Assembly (NCBI GenBank): GCA_937899835.1
Contig: CALCCE010000238.1
Location: 38,538-102,537, forward strand
Direction of reading: 5' to 3'
DNA length: 64,000 bases
From: an uncultured Flavobacteriales bacterium
GTDB taxonomy: Bacteria > Bacteroidota > Bacteroidia > Flavobacteriales_G > Salibacteraceae
Of this stretch, positions 28,154 through 37,826 are shown in pieces. Each line of letters opens with the position of its first letter. Positions within the stretch are counted from its first letter, which is position 1. A program made the position numbers and the translations under genes. The notes below the pieces were generated by a model. That model worked only from the letters and a program-made list of their open reading frames with translations. It had not been told where the DNA came from and made no database searches.

Positions 28154-29548
28154 TTGAAACCATTATCCAATACAAGTCCTTCATCGGTCGATTCAACCAA
28201 CAAGGAATGGGAGAAGAGCGTATGGCTTCATACCCGTGATTTGGAGGAAGAACTCTCTTGGTTCGATCGGGTATTGCAACTGCGTTCTACGCTCAACCGT
28301 GGCAAGCAGGATGTCCCTTACCGGTCGGTGTATGACCTTCATCCTCCCGACTTTAGCGCTTCTGAAACCAGCTATGCACATTTCATTCGCCAACACCAAT
28401 TGGGTTTCGATGAACGCCTGGCAATGATGATGGCCATCGCACCCCATCTACAACCCAAGGCACTCGATATTTTTCTGAGTACCGATGGCAAAGACAGTGC
28501 ACAAGGTGGAAGTCGAGGTAAAAGCCACAAAGGTTTTTTGCCTACCGGGGAAACCTTGCTATTTGTGTTGGCTGGTGAAAACCTGCAAAAACGGATATTA
28601 CTCAACCGCTTATTTGGGCGTGAGCATTTGTTTCACCGTGAAAAGGTCATTTGGCTCGAAGAAGCTCGGGAGGAAGAGCCTTTGCTCAGTGGCAAACTCA
28701 AAGCTTCCGAAGAATTCATCGACCTTATAACTACAGGAGCCATGAAAAAGCCCCGATATGGCAGCGACTTCCCGGCCAAATACCTGAGTACAGAATTGGA
28801 GTGGAAAGATTTGGTTTTGCACCGAGAAACCCGCTTGCGGCTCGAAGAAATTCAGCATTGGATCGAACACCGCGAGCAACTGATGGGAGAGTGGGAAATG
28901 GGCAAGCGCCTGCGTCCGGGTTATTTGAGCTTGTTTTACGGTCCTCCTGGCACCGGAAAATCATTGAGTGCCGCAGTGCTCGGTAAGCTTACCGGAAAAG
29001 ACGTGTTCCGCATCGACCTTTCGGGAGTGGTGTCCAAATACATTGGAGAAACTGAAAAAAAGCTCTCTGGTATTTTTGATCGGGGAGAGCACCGGGATTG
29101 GATATTGTTTTTTGACGAAGCCGATGCCATTTTTGGAAAGCGCAGTGATACCAAAGATGCCCACGACCGCTATGCGAATCAAGAGGTAGCTTATTTGTTG
29201 CAACGCATTGAGGAATATTCGGGGCTGGTGGTATTGGCCACCAACCTGCGGAGCAACATTGACGATGCCTTTCAAAGGCGCTTTAAATCGGTAATTCCCT
29301 TTCCCATGCCCAATGTGTTGGAACGAAAACAACTATGGGAAAAGAGTTTCTCATCGAAATCCAGATTGGCGGAGGATGTAGACCTGTTGCAGATTGCGCG
29401 CGAATTTCAACTGGCCGGTGGGAGTATCATTAACGTTGTGGAGTATTGCTCGGTGCAAGCCATTCAGGCTGGGAAACAAGAAATCTCAAGGGATAGCCTG
29501 ATACAAGGAATCCGGTTAGAGTATCAAAAAAGTGGATTGACGTTGTAG
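28154..29548 (+). CDS. AAA+ ATPase of the contractile-injection-system (Afp15/eCIS) type
   Basis: A 464-residue protein with an unassigned N-terminal half (about 1-200) and one C-terminal AAA+ domain: Walker A YGPPGTGKS (about 262-270), VVSKYIGETEKKL, Walker B ILFFDEADAIFGKRS (about 314-328), then AHDRYANQEVAYLLQRIEEY, a sensor LATN and FQRRFKSVIPFPMP. This wording (GKRSD.KDAHDRYANQ...LLQRIE) is what I recall from the ATPase of extracellular contractile injection system clusters. Those proteins are thought to act in particle assembly or release. No sheath, tube or baseplate gene is in the window. The start must be TTG at 28154, as no ATG lies in the conserved N-terminal part. It follows the second repeat twin after ten bases. 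Confidence 0.88.
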   Translation: MKPLSNTSPSSVDSTNKEWEKSVWLHTRDLEEELSWFDRVLQLRSTLNRGKQDVPYRSVYDLHPPDFSASETSYAHFIRQHQLGFDERLAMMMAIAPHLQPKALDIFLSTDGKDSAQGGSRGKSHKGFLPTGETLLFVLAGENLQKRILLNRLFGREHLFHREKVIWLEEAREEEPLLSGKLKASEEFIDLITTGAMKKPRYGSDFPAKYLSTELEWKDLVLHRETRLRLEEIQHWIEHREQLMGEWEMGKRLRPGYLSLFYGPPGTGKSLSAAVLGKLTGKDVFRIDLSGVVSKYIGETEKKLSGIFDRGEHRDWILFFDEADAIFGKRSDTKDAHDRYANQEVAYLLQRIEEYSGLVVLATNLRSNIDDAFQRRFKSVIPFPMPNVLERKQLWEKSFSSKSRLAEDVDLLQIAREFQLAGGSIINVVEYCSVQAIQAGKQEISRDSLIQGIRLEYQKSGLTL

Positions 29549-29562
29549 GGTAAGAATTGGGC

Positions 29563-29982
29563 TTAAATGTTGCCCAAGAGGTGCTTGCTGCGCTTGCGGC
29601 CAAGTACCGACCACATGCTGGACATCGGGAAACGGCTCCCTAAACTCTTGCGGGTTTGTCGGTGGGCAACACGTTCGTTGAGACTACTCGAAAAGTGCTC
29701 GCAATTGAACTTCACCAAATCGTAGTCTTCACCAATGAGTTTTTCTAAAAAAGGGAGTACCAGTTTGCGATCTTCCTCTTTGCCATCAAAGCGTTCACAA
29801 CCTACCAGCTTTTTTCCATCGAGAAATTTGTGGTAAGTCACAAAGCGAATCCCCGACGAATTACGGTTTTCTGCAACAATGACGGTACCGTTGAGTTCGC
29901 CAATGTAAATCCCATAGTGATTGCCAAGAACGGCATTGTTTCTTATGAGAATGTCTCCGGTTTGCAGGTCTTTTATGTCCAT
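29563..29982 (-). CDS. LRAT-fold (NlpC/P60 superfamily) protein
   Basis: A 139-residue protein without signal peptide. It has the LRAT-type arrangement: an early His in GNHYGIYIGE (His22), and the NCEHF motif with predicted nucleophile Cys94. A basic tail follows. LRAT relatives are thiol acyltransferases or hydrolases acting on lipids; bacterial members are largely uncharacterised. The gene is convergent with the eCIS-type ATPase gene, with 14 bases between the stops. It may be a neighbour by chance or an enzyme linked to that system; sequence alone does not decide. Confidence 0.8.
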   Translation of the reverse strand: MDIKDLQTGDILIRNNAVLGNHYGIYIGELNGTVIVAENRNSSGIRFVTYHKFLDGKKLVGCERFDGKEEDRKLVLPFLEKLIGEDYDLVKFNCEHFSSSLNERVAHRQTRKSLGSRFPMSSMWSVLGRKRSKHLLGNI

Positions 29983-30288
29983 TATCTTCGAGAACTACAG
30001 CAATGTTTCACGCAAAATTTGCGAAAAGGTTTCAATGGTGAGGCGACAATTCGTTAAAGTAACTTTAATTTTTTGCGAGCGACTGCTTTATTGATGCCGC
30101 AGATAAAAGTCTTACTTATCGATAGTCGGTGGTATTGGGAACAATAGGTTTTTTACACTAATTGGTGTTGAAAACCCCTCCAATGCCGTTTTGTAGTCCT
30201 TGATTGAGGTGTGGACTGCTGGCACCTGCATCACATTGAATAAACTGTAGAAGGCCCGAGAGTAGCGTGGGCAGATAATTTGAGCGCG
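29983..30288. other. Intergenic gap, no gene supported
   Basis: About 300 bp between the LRAT-fold gene and a small secreted protein gene, both on the minus strand. Short frames here have no start or recognisable content. I see no terminator with a T-run or clear promoter; the region nearest the LRAT gene is AT-rich and probably holds its promoter. Confidence 0.4.
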
Positions 30289-30774
30289 TTAAAACCCGAG
30301 CTTTGGAGTATTCATGCGTTCTACTAAAACGCCCAAACACCACATCTTGCTCAAAGAGACTTTACGGCTTCCTTTGGTTTGTTCTTCTTTTTCTCCGGGT
30401 ACGGTTACTTTGAGAATGATCCGTTGAGTAGAATTGGCGGTAAATTTAAACTCCTGGCTCATATCGTCGTCACGATTATCGTAGAGCACTTCCCGCGATT
30501 TACTGTCCAACACTTGAAATTCTACTTGCTCTCCCAGGTTTTTGTCGAGACAAAATGAAATGCGGTAATCTTTTCCGCGGTAAGCTACCATGCTCAACTC
30601 TGAGGAGTGACCGGGAGAGAAAAGGGCACTCTTAGACTGAGCATCATATTCAAAAGGCTCTTCAAGCGCACACCGCTTCTCGTGAAACCCAATGCAGTGT
30701 TGGCTGTTAGCGGTTTGCGTGGCGAGGCTTCCAAGGAGTAAGAGTGCAATTCCGGATTTAATAAGCAGTTTCAT
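30289..30774 (-). CDS. Small secreted protein, unknown function
   Basis: A 161-residue protein with a signal peptide (about 1-24, IALLLLGSLATQTANS). The mature part begins with a Cys pair (QHCIGFHEKRCALEE) and contains SKSALFSPGHSSELSMVAYRGKDYRISFC, EFQVLDSKSREVLYDNRDDD and a final KMWCLGVLVERM segment. I recall similar uncharacterised secreted proteins, with the SALFSPG and VLYDN marks, in many Bacteroidota. It precedes the lipoprotein at 30792 by 17 bases in gene order, on the same strand, so they likely form an operon. No enzymatic motif is visible. Confidence 0.75.
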   Translation of the reverse strand: MKLLIKSGIALLLLGSLATQTANSQHCIGFHEKRCALEEPFEYDAQSKSALFSPGHSSELSMVAYRGKDYRISFCLDKNLGEQVEFQVLDSKSREVLYDNRDDDMSQEFKFTANSTQRIILKVTVPGEKEEQTKGSRKVSLSKMWCLGVLVERMNTPKLGF

Positions 30775-30791
30775 AGGTCCAGAAAATATTT

Positions 30792-31694
30792 TTATACGTT
30801 ACCGGTAATGCTGTTGTGCAGCCGGGCAATTTCGTTTTTCAAATTGTTATACTGTTCGGCAGTAATAACTATCGAACTACCTCCTAGCACCATGTTGTTG
30901 CCTTCGGTTTTCGTGATGGCGGTAGCGGTTTCAGAATCGGCACCCATGGCCTCAAAAATGCCACCGAGTGCATTCAAATCCTGAGATACCTCCGCTACAT
31001 CTTTGCTATCGGTATATTGCTCCAGGTAATATTTCAGGTTCTCAAAGGTCAGCTTCTGATCGGCAATGCGCATAACCGCTTCACTTCCCTCCGAATATTC
31101 TACAGATTGGGTCACAATGTACATGCTCTCCAACCAGCCGCCTGCGGCCATCAGGGCAAGCAAATCACCTTTGTCTTTTTCTTCCAGGGAGGTAATGGTA
31201 TTGAAGTAAGACGTGTTGGAGATCAACTCCAGCGAGTCGGCATTTTGGATGTTGTTTTGAATCCGGTCTACCAACATCTCGTTAAATACATAGGAAATGT
31301 CGAGTTCATCGGCGAGGCGCTTAATGGTGCTGAAGGTTTCCAGCGATTCATTAAATCGCTCGAAAGAGGAGGCATAAGCCAACTGAGCGGTGAAACGACC
31401 GAAAGCCAAACTTTGATATTTGCGCCCTACTATATCGTTGATGTTCTCGTTCTTGCTCATCATTTCGGAGTTGAACTCAAGTCCACCATCCTTTATAAAA
31501 TTGAGCAGTTCGTTGGGAGAAGGAAGCTGATAGTAGGTTGCAGGAATTTCCACCAAATCTTCATCCGGCTCTTCAATGGCCGGTGTTTTGGGTTCAGGAG
31601 TGGATGGTTTAGGATCACTGCCACATCCTGCCGCCAAGAAGGTAATCATCACCAGGCCTGCAAACAACTTAGCGTTCAGCGAAATACGTGTCAT
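30792..31694 (-). CDS. Hypothetical lipoprotein, mostly helical
   Basis: A 300-residue protein with a lipoprotein signal (VMITFLAAGC, Cys near residue 24), then a Pro/Glu-rich spacer (PKPSTPEPKTPAIEEPDED) and a largely helical body with repeated Leu/Glu/Ser patterns. I recognise no domain. It is upstream of the small secreted protein at 30289 with a 17-base gap and may be its operon partner. It is likely anchored in the outer or inner membrane. Confidence 0.75.
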   Translation of the reverse strand: MTRISLNAKLFAGLVMITFLAAGCGSDPKPSTPEPKTPAIEEPDEDLVEIPATYYQLPSPNELLNFIKDGGLEFNSEMMSKNENINDIVGRKYQSLAFGRFTAQLAYASSFERFNESLETFSTIKRLADELDISYVFNEMLVDRIQNNIQNADSLELISNTSYFNTITSLEEKDKGDLLALMAAGGWLESMYIVTQSVEYSEGSEAVMRIADQKLTFENLKYYLEQYTDSKDVAEVSQDLNALGGIFEAMGADSETATAITKTEGNNMVLGGSSIVITAEQYNNLKNEIARLHNSITGNV

Positions 31695-31802
31695 GGAACG
31701 AAGGGTTGGTCTAAAGAGGGTGTAAAAATAAGATATAATTGCTTTTCAGCTTTGATTGCCCAAAAATCCCGGAAATATAAAAATTATTCAGCAATCGGTA
31801 AC

Positions 31803-33398
31803 TCAACTGCCGGCTTCCGTTTTGAATTCGGAGGTGAAATGAAAATTCAGCTCAGGATAATTCTCTTGCGCCATTTTGAGCATCCAGGCCGAAGGAGCCA
31901 TGAAGACATAGTTGCCATCGCGGTCCATAGAAATCTCAGGAGCTTTGATGCGGATAAACTCTTCTAACTTGGCCTTGCTGTCCGTGGTGATCCAACATGC
32001 CTTAAAATGATTGAGTGGTCGAAACTCACAAGAGGCACCGTACTCGTTTTTGAGGCGGTATTGAATGACTTCAAACTGGAGGTTTCCCACTGTTCCGATG
32101 ATCTTTTTGTTGCCCGGCTGCCGGATAAACAACTGCGCAACCCCTTCTTCCGAAAGTTGTTGCACCCCTTTGTCCAACTGTTTGGTTTTCATGGGATCGG
32201 TGTTGACTACCTCGCGAAAAATTTCAGGTGAGAAACTGGGAATACCCTTAAACATAAACTTGGTACCCTCGGTCAAGGTATCGCCAATCTTGAAGTTGCC
32301 CGTGTCATAAAGCCCAATCACATCGCCGGGGAAGGCCTCTTCGATAATGCTCTTTTCCTGCGCCATAAAGCTGGCCGGGTTGCTGAAACGAAAGTTCTTG
32401 GCCAACCGCACATGGTGAAAAAACTTATTGCGTTCGAACCTGCCAGAGCACACCCGCAAAAAAGCAATGCGATCGCGGTGCCTCGGATCGAGATTGGCGT
32501 GTATTTTAAATACAAAGCCGCTAAACTCCTCGTTTTCCGGGTCAATCAATCCGTTGTCAGATTCGCGGCCGCGCGGTTTAGGCGAAATGTTAATGAAGGT
32601 ATTCAGAAGTTCTTTTACTCCAAAGTTGTTGACGGCACTGCCAAAAAACACCGGAGCCAATTGGCCATGGAGGTAGTTTTCTTCCGAGAAAGGATCGTAT
32701 ACTCCCTCTACCAATTCCACATCCTCCATCAACTGGTCTTGAGCTTCACCAATGATTTCGCGCAGAGCAGGATCGTCTGCTCCTTTAAACGTAAGTATGT
32801 CCCCACCCAATCGGGTTTGCTTGGCCTCGAATAAATCCAATTGCCGGTCGTAAAGGCGAAAAACCCCCTGAAAGTTATGTCCCATGCCTATCGGCCAGGT
32901 CATGGGCCGCACTTTGATTTTCAATTTTTCTTCCAACTCGTCCAGCAAATCGTAGGGGTCTTTGCCTTCAAGATCGAGTTTGTTGATGAAAATCATCACC
33001 GGGGTGTCCCGCATCCGGCACACTTCCATCAAGCGTTCCGTTTGTTCCTCCACCCCTTTAACACAGTCGATTACCAGCACCACACTGTCTACTGCGGTAA
33101 GGGTACGGTAGGTGTCTTCTGCAAAATCTTTGTGACCAGGCGTATCCAACAAATTGATCAAGGTCTCACGGTAGCGAAAAGCCATCACCGAAGTGGCCAC
33201 CGAAATGCCCCGTTGGCGCTCAATTTCCATGAAGTCAGAAGCAGCTGGGTTTTTAATCTTGTTGGATTTTACCGCACCTGCCGTTTGAATGGCCCCTCCA
33301 AAAAGGAGCAATTTCTCGGTAAGGGTGGTTTTGCCGGCATCCGGGTGGCTGATGATGGCAAATGTTCGGCGTTGGTGAATGGCTTCTTGCAATTTCAT
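31803..33398 (-). CDS. prfC: Peptide chain release factor 3
   Basis: A 531-residue translational GTPase. The G domain shows G1 [15 protein letters not shown] (about 16-30), G3 [12 protein letters not shown]4 NKLD and domains II and III after it ([24 protein letters not shown]). RF3 removes RF1 or RF2 from the ribosome after termination. Length fits RF3 rather than EF-G. The frame runs on to 33509, but [19 protein letters not shown] is the family start. A -7 box (TACTTTTG on the minus strand, 33433-33426) lies 27 bases before the ATG. Confidence 0.97.
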   Translation of the reverse strand: MKLQEAIHQRRTFAIISHPDAGKTTLTEKLLLFGGAIQTAGAVKSNKIKNPAASDFMEIERQRGISVATSVMAFRYRETLINLLDTPGHKDFAEDTYRTLTAVDSVVLVIDCVKGVEEQTERLMEVCRMRDTPVMIFINKLDLEGKDPYDLLDELEEKLKIKVRPMTWPIGMGHNFQGVFRLYDRQLDLFEAKQTRLGGDILTFKGADDPALREIIGEAQDQLMEDVELVEGVYDPFSEENYLHGQLAPVFFGSAVNNFGVKELLNTFINISPKPRGRESDNGLIDPENEEFSGFVFKIHANLDPRHRDRIAFLRVCSGRFERNKFFHHVRLAKNFRFSNPASFMAQEKSIIEEAFPGDVIGLYDTGNFKIGDTLTEGTKFMFKGIPSFSPEIFREVVNTDPMKTKQLDKGVQQLSEEGVAQLFIRQPGNKKIIGTVGNLQFEVIQYRLKNEYGASCEFRPLNHFKACWITTDSKAKLEEFIRIKAPEISMDRDGNYVFMAPSAWMLKMAQENYPELNFHFTSEFKTEAGS

Positions 33399-33556
33399 GG
33401 CGCAGCAAAGTCGATTTAAGCGCGGCAAAAGTAGGCAAAAGTTGCGCGCGGCCCCAGGAACATTGAGGTTGGGATCGCTCAATCTACCATCGATTTGTTC
33501 CTGAACCAAGGGAATAAATCCCGATTTTTACAGTTGTGCATCCAAATACCATTGCC

Positions 33557-34933
33557 ATGCGTTCAGTTTTACTTCTCTTTTGCTTTCTGATAGGGACCAC
33601 CCTTGCCCAAGCTCAGGTTACCCTCGACAGCACCTCCCTGCAGGTGGATACCGTAGTAACCGGTCTCGACATTCCATGGGAGATTCACTATGGAGCCGAC
33701 GACCACCTTTGGGTCACCGAGCGCTACGGGAGAGTTACCCGGATCAATCCCAACAACGGAAATTTGCAAGTGCTTTTGGACCATACTTCAGATGTGTATC
33801 AGGTGAAAGAATCGGGTATGCTGGGGCTGGTTTTGCATCCTGATTTCAACAACCAACCCTACGTCTACATTGCTTACACCTATTTGCAAGGCTTTTCCAT
33901 TTGGGAGCGGTTGACGCGTTGGGAATACACCGGAGGACAACTGGTGAACGAAACGGTGTTGATTGACAACATTCCGGCCAATGAAACGCACGATGGTTCC
34001 CGATTACTAATTTTGCCCGACGAAACGTTATTGATGACGACGGGTGATGCGCAAAACACGGCCAATTCGCAGAATGTCTCCAACCTTAGTGGCAAGGTAT
34101 TGCGGGTGAACCTGGACGGCACCGTACCGGCAGACAACCCTATACCCGGCAGTTTTGTATGGAGTTGGGGGCATCGCAACCCACAAGGCATGGTTTTAGG
34201 TGGCCCCAATCAAGAACTATATACCACCGAGCACGGTCCGCAAACCGACGATGAATTCAACCGCATGCTGCCCGGACGCAATTACGGTTGGCCTGCCGTG
34301 CACGGTTATTGCGACAGCCCAACTGAAATACAATTTTGCAACGATAGTGGAGTAGTAGAGCCTATTTTTTCGTGGACTCCAACCATTGCCATTTCTGATT
34401 TGGTTTGGTACGATCATCCGTCCATTCCTGAATGGCAAAACAGTTTTCTGATCACCAGCCTGAAAGACCAGCGTTTGTACCAGGTGCGGGTGGCACCCGA
34501 TGGAATAACCTACGAGAGCCAGGAAGAATATTTCAATTTCAATTGGGGCCGGTTGCGCGATATTACTGTGGCGCCAGACGGTCGAGTATTTTTGGCCACC
34601 AATGGTCCATCCTGGACCAACACGGAGCCCAATACGCACAGCATCATTGTTTTGTCCAATGAGGTAACCAGTCGGGCAGAATACCAGTTGGAATCAACCG
34701 CTATTCGGGTTTTCCCCAACCCAAGTACCGGACAGTTGAGGGTGCAGGGAATGCACCAAGAAAACCGCGAATTACGATTTATGGGGATGGATGGCAAGCT
34801 GTTGCGCAGTGCGTTGCTGCCCTCTGGTAGCGAGGTGGTTTCCTTGGAAGGCCTACCCTTTGGAATGTTGCTGATGGAAGTACGCTCGGCTTCAACTACC
34901 CGAGTGGTAAAAGTGCTGCACCAGCAGCGCTAA
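33557..34933 (+). CDS. Secreted glucose/sorbosone-type (PQQ) sugar dehydrogenase with T9SS sorting domain
   Basis: A 458-residue protein: signal peptide about 1-20 (LLLFCFLIGTTLAQA), a six-bladed propeller of the GSDH/aldose sugar dehydrogenase family (about 30-380), and a T9SS sorting domain (FPNPSTGQLRVQG to the end). Marks of the family are PWEIHYGADDHLWVTERYG, the WGHRNPQGMV segment, and TTEHGPQTDDEFN, which lies near the cofactor and metal site. Members oxidise aldoses with PQQ. The ATG at 33557 is chosen over an in-frame GTG at 33536. The 3' end overlaps the convergent lipoprotein gene by four bases. Confidence 0.9.
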   Translation: MRSVLLLFCFLIGTTLAQAQVTLDSTSLQVDTVVTGLDIPWEIHYGADDHLWVTERYGRVTRINPNNGNLQVLLDHTSDVYQVKESGMLGLVLHPDFNNQPYVYIAYTYLQGFSIWERLTRWEYTGGQLVNETVLIDNIPANETHDGSRLLILPDETLLMTTGDAQNTANSQNVSNLSGKVLRVNLDGTVPADNPIPGSFVWSWGHRNPQGMVLGGPNQELYTTEHGPQTDDEFNRMLPGRNYGWPAVHGYCDSPTEIQFCNDSGVVEPIFSWTPTIAISDLVWYDHPSIPEWQNSFLITSLKDQRLYQVRVAPDGITYESQEEYFNFNWGRLRDITVAPDGRVFLATNGPSWTNTEPNTHSIIVLSNEVTSRAEYQLESTAIRVFPNPSTGQLRVQGMHQENRELRFMGMDGKLLRSALLPSGSEVVSLEGLPFGMLLMEVRSASTTRVVKVLHQQR

Positions 34934-35622
34934 AGTTCAAGGTGCCGGAAGCGCCCTCGGAAGCGCCCGCTTGATACCACCTTTATTCCTCCTGTTTCCG
35001 GAGCGTAGAGTGTGCAGGTAAAATTGGCGACAAAGCGAAATACTTTTACCCCACCCACGGTGATGACTTCTTCTGTGCTTTCCCAATCGAAGGTCGGCGT
35101 AAATTGAGGTCCTTCAGCAGAGCTCCATAATACTCCGTTTTCATCTCTCCAAACGATTTCCACACCTCGTGTGAACGTATCGATGGTATCGATGATTGGA
35201 ATGGTAGGATTGATGGTGTCGTAGGTGATTTGGTGCTCAGAATAAGTGAGAAAGTTGAAGGTGTCGTTGGTGAAATAATTGAAAAAGTCGAGGTTTTGCG
35301 GTTGTGCTCCCAAAAAAGCAAACTCCCGCTTGTTGATGCCAAAAAACACCGTATCGATCGAATTGTAGACAAATGAAGTGTAAGAGGCGCGCGAAGAATC
35401 TGGCGGGAGCACGGAAGAGAATTGCTGGCCGGTGCTGTCGCGAAAAGAAGCCGAGTCTGATTTGTAACTGATCAACTGGCCGCTAATGGAACCGCTAAAA
35501 CTCGTATTGTCTGGCTCAGCTGGAGCAGGTTCTTCCGGACCAATGATCTGGTCGTCGTCTTGGCAAGAGATAGCACCTATCAAAAGGCCGCTGAGGAGAA
35601 AAAAGAAGAAAAATCGTTTCAT
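34930..35622 (-). CDS. Hypothetical lipoprotein
   Basis: A 230-residue protein. The signal peptide has a striking run of Phe (RFFFFFLLSGLLIGAISC) ending in a lipobox Cys near residue 20, followed by an acidic, Pro-rich spacer. The body is beta-rich (GSISGQLISYKSDSASF, VFRFVANFTCTLYAP) and might be a surface Ig-like or jelly-roll domain, but I recognise no family. Convergent with the sugar dehydrogenase gene, overlapping by four bases at the 3' ends. Confidence 0.75.
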   Translation of the reverse strand: MKRFFFFFLLSGLLIGAISCQDDDQIIGPEEPAPAEPDNTSFSGSISGQLISYKSDSASFRDSTGQQFSSVLPPDSSRASYTSFVYNSIDTVFFGINKREFAFLGAQPQNLDFFNYFTNDTFNFLTYSEHQITYDTINPTIPIIDTIDTFTRGVEIVWRDENGVLWSSAEGPQFTPTFDWESTEEVITVGGVKVFRFVANFTCTLYAPETGGIKVVSSGRFRGRFRHLEL

Positions 35623-35894
35623 AGTCTAACACCAATTCCGGGGCTAAAGATACAAACTTGCGCATTTGCTCAAGAAACACCCCTTACGTACCCTTGGATT
35701 CGCAAAATTAAGCCGTTTTTTGGGTTGTTTTCTAGCTGTCCCAATGGCTTCTTCACAAGACACCGTTGGCAATGCAAAGATGCGGTGGAACGCTGCAAAG
35801 GTTGGATGGATTGAAAAGTTGGATGCAACTATTTTTGATAAGGGCGCATCATACAAGCGAAATCCCACATATTTCATCCTCCAAAATCACTACT

Positions 35895-37742
35895 ATGAAA
35901 TCTAACCCTTACATCCATCGCCTTCGCAAAGTCAGCTTAGTGTTGGCCGGTGTATGTGCAGCGGGCTTTATGATGGCTCAGCAGCCCCTGCTTCAAAAAA
36001 TGACCACCGTAAACGCAGAGTGGAAAAACCAAACGGATGTGGCCCAATTCGAAGGCCAAACCACCGAATTGACGAACGATCGGGAATTGATCCGCTTGCA
36101 CTTGCAATTGGTAGAACAAACGCTTCGTGCCCGCTCCACGAATCACCTGAGCGAAGCGCAAAAAAACGCACGCAACCACCACCTCAACAATTTGGTGCGT
36201 TACTATGAGTCTGGTGCCTTCCCCATCAACACCAGCCACGACTACCGCTTGCCCATCTTCATCGACCCCTTCAACAATTATTGCGCAGTTGGCCACCTGA
36301 TGAAAACATCGGGAGCGGAAGACCTTGCACGAGGCATTCACGACAGTCAAAACTTTTCCTACCTGGCCGACATTCGCCACGATGATTTAGGCGATTGGGT
36401 TGCTGCTTCCGGTTTAACCCCAGCTGAGTTGGCTTGGATTCAGCCGGGATACCCACCCAGCCACCCGGTGACCCCCATGGAAGGTGGCGTAAACGGAACA
36501 GTTTTTACCTCAATGGTTGAAGCTTCTTCTGGCGATCTGATCATCGGTGGTGATTTTGACGAAGCCAACGGTACGGTAGGTTATCAAAACCTCGCCCGCT
36601 GGGGACAAGGGGTGAGTGGCCCCACCTGGAAAGGCAACCTCGGTGGAGGCGTTAACGGCACCGTTCATGCCATGGTGTATTTTAACGGTGACCTTGTGGT
36701 AGGTGGTGATTTTACCGATGCTGGTGGAGTAGCCGTAAACAATGTAGCTCGCTGGGATGGTAGTCAATGGCACGCCATGGGCAACCTCTCCTCGCAAGTG
36801 AATGCCCTGGCCGTTTTCAATGGAGACCTCTATGCAGGTGGAGAATTCATTAGTCCTAGTCTTAGTGATCCCTTTGCCTATTTCGCCGAATGGAATGGTA
36901 TTGTTTGGTCCGGTGCAAGTTCCTCTCCTTTGGGGGTGGTACACGACCTGCAAGTGGTAGGCAGCGACCTGATTTTGGGTGGTGACTTTGCCAGCATTTT
37001 AGGCGTGAGTGGTACCGAAAACATTGCTGCCTACAACGGAGTAACCTTTACTGACCTGGACAATGGTTTGCCACTACCTGTTTATGCGCTGACGGATCTG
37101 AACGGTGTGCTGTACGCCGGTGGAGAGTATACCGATACCACTGATACCATGGGCTTAGTAGTTCTGGAAAACAATTCATGGGAAAGTGCCGCCAACATCT
37201 ACGTACACCAAACCCAAACCTTTGTGGTTTACGACCTTGCCGTACGCAACAACCAACTTTTGGTAGGTGGAGATTTTAGGGTTTCCTTAGGCCTTACGCA
37301 CGGCGATGATTTGATGTTGATCGATTCCGGAATGCCCATTCCTTTGGTGGGAAGCTTCAATACGGGCGTTGTACACAATGTCAACGTGATGCCCGGCAGC
37401 ACGCAGTCCATTTTTATGGGAGGAGATTTCGAATCCCGTGGTGGTGTTACGGTGAACAACGTAGCCACGGTAGATATCTTAACCTCGGTAGAAGAGCCAC
37501 TAAACGCTGCGGTGAAAGTGGAAGTATTCCCCAATCCAACCGCAGGAGAAGTCACCGTACAGTCTGAGCTGGCACTCGAACGTTTGCAACTCACCAACCT
37601 GGAAGGCAAGGCAGTGGTGGTAATGGAAAATCCACAGTCCAATGCCTCCCTTGATCTATCCACCATGGCACCCGGAGTATACTTTGTGCAAACTTTTGCC
37701 AATGGAGCACTCATCGATCAGCAAAAGTTGGTCGTGCAATAA
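35895..37742 (+). CDS. Secreted beta-propeller protein with T9SS sorting domain
   Basis: A 615-residue protein: signal peptide (about 10-28, LVLAGVCAAGFMMAQQ), an N-terminal helical domain (about 30-190) with FIDPFNNYCAVGHLM, then repeated blades of the form GDLVVGGDFTDAGG.AVNNVARWDG and similar, indicating a propeller (about 200-520), and a T9SS type A sorting domain (VFPNPTAGEVTV, MAPGVYFVQ). A lipoprotein at 47659-48717 carries the same blade type. The N-terminal domain with one Cys-Ala-Val-Gly-His patch is of unknown function. Start chosen at the ATG before the signal peptide; the frame is open upstream to 35766. A strong terminator follows the stop. Confidence 0.85.
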   Translation: MKSNPYIHRLRKVSLVLAGVCAAGFMMAQQPLLQKMTTVNAEWKNQTDVAQFEGQTTELTNDRELIRLHLQLVEQTLRARSTNHLSEAQKNARNHHLNNLVRYYESGAFPINTSHDYRLPIFIDPFNNYCAVGHLMKTSGAEDLARGIHDSQNFSYLADIRHDDLGDWVAASGLTPAELAWIQPGYPPSHPVTPMEGGVNGTVFTSMVEASSGDLIIGGDFDEANGTVGYQNLARWGQGVSGPTWKGNLGGGVNGTVHAMVYFNGDLVVGGDFTDAGGVAVNNVARWDGSQWHAMGNLSSQVNALAVFNGDLYAGGEFISPSLSDPFAYFAEWNGIVWSGASSSPLGVVHDLQVVGSDLILGGDFASILGVSGTENIAAYNGVTFTDLDNGLPLPVYALTDLNGVLYAGGEYTDTTDTMGLVVLENNSWESAANIYVHQTQTFVVYDLAVRNNQLLVGGDFRVSLGLTHGDDLMLIDSGMPIPLVGSFNTGVVHNVNVMPGSTQSIFMGGDFESRGGVTVNNVATVDILTSVEEPLNAAVKVEVFPNPTAGEVTVQSELALERLQLTNLEGKAVVVMENPQSNASLDLSTMAPGVYFVQTFANGALIDQQKLVVQ

Positions 37743-37775
37743 AGAAACGTCACTCAACCCCTCTACTATAAAAAC

Positions 37776-37813
37776 GGCCTCTCTTCGTTGATCGAAGGGA
37801 GGCCATTTTTTTT
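37776..37813. terminator. Strong hairpin terminator
   Basis: A 12-bp stem, 37776-37787 with 37793-37804 (GGCCTCTCTTCG / CGAAGGGAGGCC, one wobble pair), a five-base loop, and a run of nine T. It ends the propeller gene transcript. Confidence 0.85.
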
Positions 37814-37826
37814 ATGGTGCGACCTT

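Noticed and set aside
30158..30343. 61-codon minus-strand frame between the LRAT-fold gene and the small secreted protein gene
   Set aside because: Starts inside the secreted protein gene and has no recognisable content.
31017..31967. 316-codon plus-strand frame
   Set aside because: Antisense to a lipoprotein gene with a clear signal peptide and to the end of prfC; the sequence looks random.
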